Source: an uncultured Clostridia bacterium
GTDB lineage: Bacteria; Bacillota; Clostridia; Oscillospirales; Acutalibacteraceae
Assembly (NCBI GenBank): GCA_946610835.1
Contig: CAMOCU010000023.1
Location: 1-8,975 of the forward strand
Length of the DNA stretch: 8,975 nucleotides
Direction of reading: 5' to 3'
The notes under the pieces: model-generated
Told to the model about the DNA's origin: nothing
The model's input: the letters and a program-made list of their open reading frames with translations, nothing else
Database searches by the model: none
Made by a program: the position numbers and the translations under genes
Part shown: positions 6,781 to 8,975 of the stretch, one piece after another
How positions within the stretch are numbered: the stretch's first letter is position 1
Layout: each line of letters starts with the position of its first letter

Positions 6781-6978
6781 TTACAGATTTTCCTTCAGTT
6801 CCATGTCGGCATATGCTGCCAGCATTTCCGGCATCGCGGTGTAATAGCACTCGCCGTTGTTCACCTTAGTAATCTCTTCCATGTCCACGTCCGTCAACTC
6901 GAAATCGATGACGTCAAAGATGTTTCGGATATGCGCCGCCCGGACGTGTGTCTGTCCCGATCCGGGATGCGGAAGTCA
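6781..6978 (-). pseudogene. Aldo/keto reductase, C-terminal remnant
   Basis: The minus-strand frame ending with TAA at 6781-6783 reads AAHIRNIFDVIDFELTDVDM, then YYTAMPEMLAAYADMELKENL. This matches the C-terminal pattern of aldo/keto reductases (an IFDFELTDEDM-type helix, then the YYTATPEM tail). The frame stays open only back to a TGA at 6978-6976, 64 residues upstream, and has no suitable start. Further upstream, to about 7125, a different minus frame (QQVVLTSASRIGTDT) looks like preceding family sequence, suggesting a frameshift near 6955. The rest, normally about 250 residues, is absent; homology stops before the MITE at 7126. It is a decayed fragment rather than a gene. The family call rests on recalled patterns, without a search. 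Confidence 0.6.
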
Positions 6979-7125
6979 GCACGACCTGCTGGCTTTGCTG
7001 TTTGAAATCCGCACAAAACAATACCGTTCGCTGTTCAATGCCGTTCGCGGGGCGGCGATTGCCGCACAGGTCGTTCACAGCAAACAAAACAGAGGCCGGC
7101 CTGATGTTTTGTCTCCCCGTAGATT

Positions 7126-7292
7126 TAGGGAAGCACTGATTAAATCCGATGCGCACGAAGGAATGGATCTTTTTCCGTCATATTGCACCAAAAATCCTTG
7201 CCTTGCGTCAGCAAGCCGGCAGATTTTTTGTACAATCTGCCGAAAAAATCTCTCGTCCCCTCGCACACCCCGATTTAATCAGCGCTTCCTTA
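7126..7292 (-). mobile_element. MITE-like non-autonomous element, copy 2
   Basis: Reverse complement of the element at 1377-1543: the same 167-bp length with TA on both sides, 164 of 167 positions identical. Its ends read TAGGGAAGCACTGATTAAAT and GATTTAATCAGCGCTTCCTTA (the last 21 bp). The near identity implies recent movement or ongoing gene conversion. It separates the aldo/keto reductase remnant from the promoter region of the Gfo/Idh gene. It carries no transposase. Confidence 0.85.
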
Positions 7293-7358
7293 GATGAAAA
7301 AATGCCTTTTTCTTTTGGCAGACAAAAACAGATGTACGTAGATTTCCGGCGGATTTGC

Positions 7359-7387
7359 TTGACTTTTCAACCCTTTTCCTGTAGAAT
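7359..7387 (+). promoter_or_regulatory. Sigma-A-type promoter of the Gfo/Idh oxidoreductase gene
   Basis: TTGACT (7359-7364) and TAGAAT (7382-7387), each one base from consensus, are separated by 17 nt. Transcription would start near 7394, giving a leader of about 190 nt before the ATG at 7585. The leader shows no riboswitch or terminator I can name. A second TTGACA at 7463-7468 has no good -10 at the right distance. Confidence 0.75.
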
Positions 7388-7584
7388 TTTTAAGAGGACA
7401 ATCGTACAATTTGCGGCGAACGCCCTGCTTGAACCTGTTTCCGCGCTGGCAGCACAATTTTTTTGACACACGTTGGAAAAATGCCGATTCTGTCTTGGTG
7501 CGCGGCCCGAAAACAATCTTGCCTCGCCATCTGACCCCGAAATCGTACGAGCTTGTCCGAACCACCTCAGGAAGGAGACTCACT

Positions 7585-8592
7585 ATGGAAAAGAAAATAA
7601 TCAGCGCACATATCGGCATGCAGTTCGGCATGTCGCACGTGGAAGGAGCGCTCGCTTTCGGCGCCGAAATCGGCGCAATCTGTGACAGCAATCCGGATAA
7701 TCTGCGTGCTGCCGGAGAAAGATACGGCATCCCGGCGGAAAAACAGTATATAGACTATATGGACATCGTCCGCAACCCGGACATTCAGATTGTAACAGTT
7801 GCCGTCCCCGATCAGCAGCATAAAAAAATATCCTGTGACCTGCTGCGCGCCGGCAAGCATGTCCTTTGTGAAAAACCGCTTGCGCTCACGCGCGAGGATC
7901 TGGAGGAAATCATCCGCGCCGCAGATGCGTCCGAAGCAAAGTTTATGGTCGGGCAAATCTGCCGCTTTACGCCTGCTTTTGAAAAAGCCAAGCAAATCAT
8001 CGATGCCGGAACAATTGGTGAACTGTACTATGTGGAGTCGGAGTACGCACACGATTACATGAAGATTGTGGACAATTGGCGCGCCGATCCGAAGCGGCAC
8101 GGCGTAATCGGCGGCGGATGTCACGCGGTCGACCTGCTGCGCTGGCTCGCCGGTGATCCGCAGGAAGTGTTTGCGTACGGAACACATCGCCTGCTGCCAC
8201 AGGTGCCCTATGACGATGCAACCATCGCCGTGCTGAAATTCGGCGAAAATCTTGTCGGCAAAGTTTTTGTTTCCACTGGCTGTAAACGGGATTACACCAT
8301 GCGCACCGTGATTTACGGAACCAAGGGAACCATTATCTGTGACAATACGTCGCCGACCATGACGCTGTTCACTGTAGGCGAGGATGAAATGGCGCACGAA
8401 GGTCAGACCATCGACATTCAGGTCAACAACCACAACGCCGCGCGGGAATTTGAGGTTTTTGCCGATGCGATCCTGAACAACAAACCTGTTACTATGGATG
8501 CGCGCGAAGGCGCAAAAACAGTGGAGGCGTGTCTGTCGATCGTCAAATCTTCCGAAACGGGGCAAATCGTGCATCCGAACTATAACTTTTAA
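7585..8592 (+). CDS. Gfo/Idh/MocA-family NAD(P)-dependent oxidoreductase
   Basis: Cytoplasmic dehydrogenase of 335 aa, of the family that oxidises or reduces sugars, inositols and related polyols; the exact substrate is not evident. The N-terminal Rossmann part begins IISAHIGMQFGMSHVEGA (5-22), where the usual GxGxxG loop is degenerate. It continues with AICDSNPDNL and AVPDQQHKK, then the hallmark EKP motif in GKHVLCEKPLAL (90-101). The C-terminal half contains GGGCHAVDLLRWL (176-188), with His180 and Asp183 in the positions used by the family's active site. The frame stays open upstream to 7411. I choose the ATG at 7585 because GGAAGGAG lies 7 nt before it and the fold starts there; the extra 58 residues look unlike protein. 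No sugar transporter lies beside it, so its pathway is unknown. Confidence 0.9.
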   Translation: MEKKIISAHIGMQFGMSHVEGALAFGAEIGAICDSNPDNLRAAGERYGIPAEKQYIDYMDIVRNPDIQIVTVAVPDQQHKKISCDLLRAGKHVLCEKPLALTREDLEEIIRAADASEAKFMVGQICRFTPAFEKAKQIIDAGTIGELYYVESEYAHDYMKIVDNWRADPKRHGVIGGGCHAVDLLRWLAGDPQEVFAYGTHRLLPQVPYDDATIAVLKFGENLVGKVFVSTGCKRDYTMRTVIYGTKGTIICDNTSPTMTLFTVGEDEMAHEGQTIDIQVNNHNAAREFEVFADAILNNKPVTMDAREGAKTVEACLSIVKSSETGQIVHPNYNF

Positions 8593-8618
8593 GAAAAGCG
8601 CTGATTTTATGCAATAAT

Positions 8619-8646
8619 GCCGCCGGAGCGTTTACACCCCGGCGGC
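8619..8646 (+). terminator. Possible weak terminator after the Gfo/Idh gene
   Basis: GCCGCCGG (8619-8626) and CCGGCGGC (8639-8646) form a perfect 8-bp GC stem with a 12-nt loop, 27 nt after the stop codon. The following sequence, AACTCCTTT, is a poor T-tract, so efficient termination is doubtful. Transcripts here would run toward the convergent 5S gene. Confidence 0.45.
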
Positions 8647-8663
8647 AACTCCTTTAAAAAGCC

Positions 8664-8700
8664 AAAAAGAAACCGACCATCCTATTGGACAGCCGGTCTC
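8664..8700 (-). terminator. Rho-independent terminator of the 5S rRNA gene
   Basis: On the minus strand GAGACCGGCTGTCC, an AATA loop and GGATGGTCGGTTTC form a 14-bp stem allowing G-U pairs, followed by TTTTT (8668-8664). It begins 8 nt after the 3' end of the 5S gene. Confidence 0.9.
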
Positions 8701-8707
8701 AGAAAAT

Positions 8708-8823
8708 GTCGGCGCAGACCTATCTTTCCAGGCAGCTTCCCGCCAAGTATTTTCGGCACGAATGAGCTTAACTACCGTGTTCGGGATGGGAACGGGTGGG
8801 CCCTCATCGTCATATGCACCGAC
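8708..8823 (-). rRNA. rrf: 5S ribosomal RNA
   Basis: The minus strand contains the conserved 5S core CCCGTTCCCATCCCGAACAC, then GGTAGTTAAGC, plus the AATACTTGGCGGGAAGC-type 3' half of Firmicutes 5S. The ends pair as helix I (GTCGGTGC with GCGCCGAC), giving about 116 nt; the mature ends may differ by a base or two. No 16S or 23S sequence is next to it in the window. A strong promoter lies directly upstream and a terminator directly downstream, so it appears to be transcribed alone. Confidence 0.95.
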
Positions 8824-8848
8824 TCAAAAACACCGAAGTGTTCTTGAG
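8823..8848 (-). other. 5' hairpin with UUCG loop preceding 5S rRNA
   Basis: CTCAAGAACAC, a TTCG loop and GTGTTTTTGAG form an 11-bp stem (one G-U) on the minus strand. It lies between the expected transcription start near 8852 and the mature 5S 5' end, so the primary transcript would begin with this hairpin. It may protect the 5' end or guide maturation; this is inference. Confidence 0.7.
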
Positions 8849-8858
8849 AACGTAAAGA

Positions 8859-8887
8859 ATTATAGCACCCTTTTCACCAAAAGTCAA
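8859..8887 (-). promoter_or_regulatory. Strong sigma-A promoter of the 5S rRNA gene
   Basis: TTGACT (8887-8882), a 17-nt spacer and a perfect TATAAT (8864-8859) on the minus strand. Just upstream is an A/T-tract (about 8889-8909) resembling an UP element, as in rRNA promoters. Confidence 0.85.
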
Positions 8888-8941
8888 GTGTTTTTTTAAA
8901 TTTTTTTCAAATCCCGAAAAAGAGTAAATTCCCAAAGTAAG

Positions 8942-8969
8942 TTCCACAGTGGAAGTTGCGGTGGAAGTT
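8942..8969. repeat. Short palindrome and 12-bp tandem repeat at the right edge
   Basis: TTCCAC-A-GTGGAA (8942-8954) is a perfect 13-nt palindrome. The GTGGAAGTT half recurs 12 bp later (8949-8957 and 8961-8969). It lies upstream of the 5S promoter. Role unknown; the window ends here, so its full extent cannot be judged. Confidence 0.5.
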
Positions 8970-8975
8970 AGTGTG

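Noticed and set aside
7296..7320. TGCC/GGCA hairpin followed by six T on the minus strand as a terminator
   Set aside because: The stem is only 4 bp with a 10-nt A-rich loop, and no minus-strand gene ends just upstream of it.
7463..7468. TTGACA as a second promoter for the Gfo/Idh gene
   Set aside because: The hexamer at 17 nt is GATTCT, a poor -10. The pair at 7359-7387 is much better.
7567..8574. Long minus-strand open frame (335 codons) opposite the Gfo/Idh gene
   Set aside because: It is antisense to a gene with clear family motifs, a ribosome site and a promoter. Its translation has no recognisable domain and its length follows from the codon pattern of the true gene.
8591..8611. AAGAAAAGCGCTGATTTTATG resembles the MITE terminal repeat
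   Set aside because: It overlaps the Gfo/Idh stop, needs a one-base gap to align, and no matching second end lies within about 170 bp on either side. Chance similarity is likely.
1..8975. CRISPR array, tRNA genes or phage genes
   Set aside because: No regularly spaced repeats, tRNA-like folds with CCA ends, or phage structural or integrase genes were seen on either strand.

Overview
The window looks like chromosomal DNA of a low-to-mid GC Gram-positive anaerobe of the class Clostridia, probably a gut Oscillospirales/Ruminococcaceae-type bacterium. Supporting this are strong GGAGG-type ribosome binding sites, a Firmicutes-type 5S rRNA, an AgrC/AgrA-style two-component pair, and a secreted protein joining a DUF6273 domain to a BspA-like leucine-rich repeat. 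This is inference from family content; no taxonomic search was possible.

Layout, left to right. (1) Positions 1-1345, minus strand: an NAD salvage unit, nadE followed by pncB, with pncB cut by the window edge. (2) 1346-1682: an intergenic stretch holding a 167-bp MITE-like element, a pair of GTAC-centred direct repeats 21 bp apart, and the terminator of the next operon. (3) 1683-5657, minus strand: a tightly packed three-gene operon in the order LytTR response regulator, GHKL sensor histidine kinase, and a 669-aa secreted DUF6273/LRR protein. Its promoter region carries a second copy of the paired direct repeats. (4) 5658-6216: a promoter region and otherwise unassigned DNA. (5) 6217-6978, minus strand: a GNAT acetyltransferase downstream of the broken 3' end of an aldo/keto reductase gene. 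(6) 7126-7292: a second MITE copy, 98% identical to the first and inverted. (7) 7359-8592, plus strand: a Gfo/Idh/MocA-family oxidoreductase with a good sigma-A promoter. (8) 8664-8887, minus strand: a 5S rRNA gene that appears to be its own transcription unit, with promoter, 5' hairpin and terminator. (9) The right edge has a short palindrome and a 12-bp tandem repeat.

How it may fit together. The two 30-bp operator-like blocks share 22 of 30 bases and exactly the same 21-bp repeat spacing. Each is followed at 26-27 nt by a TATGMT -10-like hexamer on the minus strand. That geometry is typical of LytTR regulators. The simplest model is that the response regulator activates its own operon and also a second promoter upstream of nadE-pncB. 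A MITE has since inserted between that second promoter and nadE. The signal for the kinase is unknown; no agrB/agrD-like genes are seen. The main novelty candidates are this small regulon, the translationally coupled secreted protein with its cationic amphipathic tail, and the stand-alone 5S gene.
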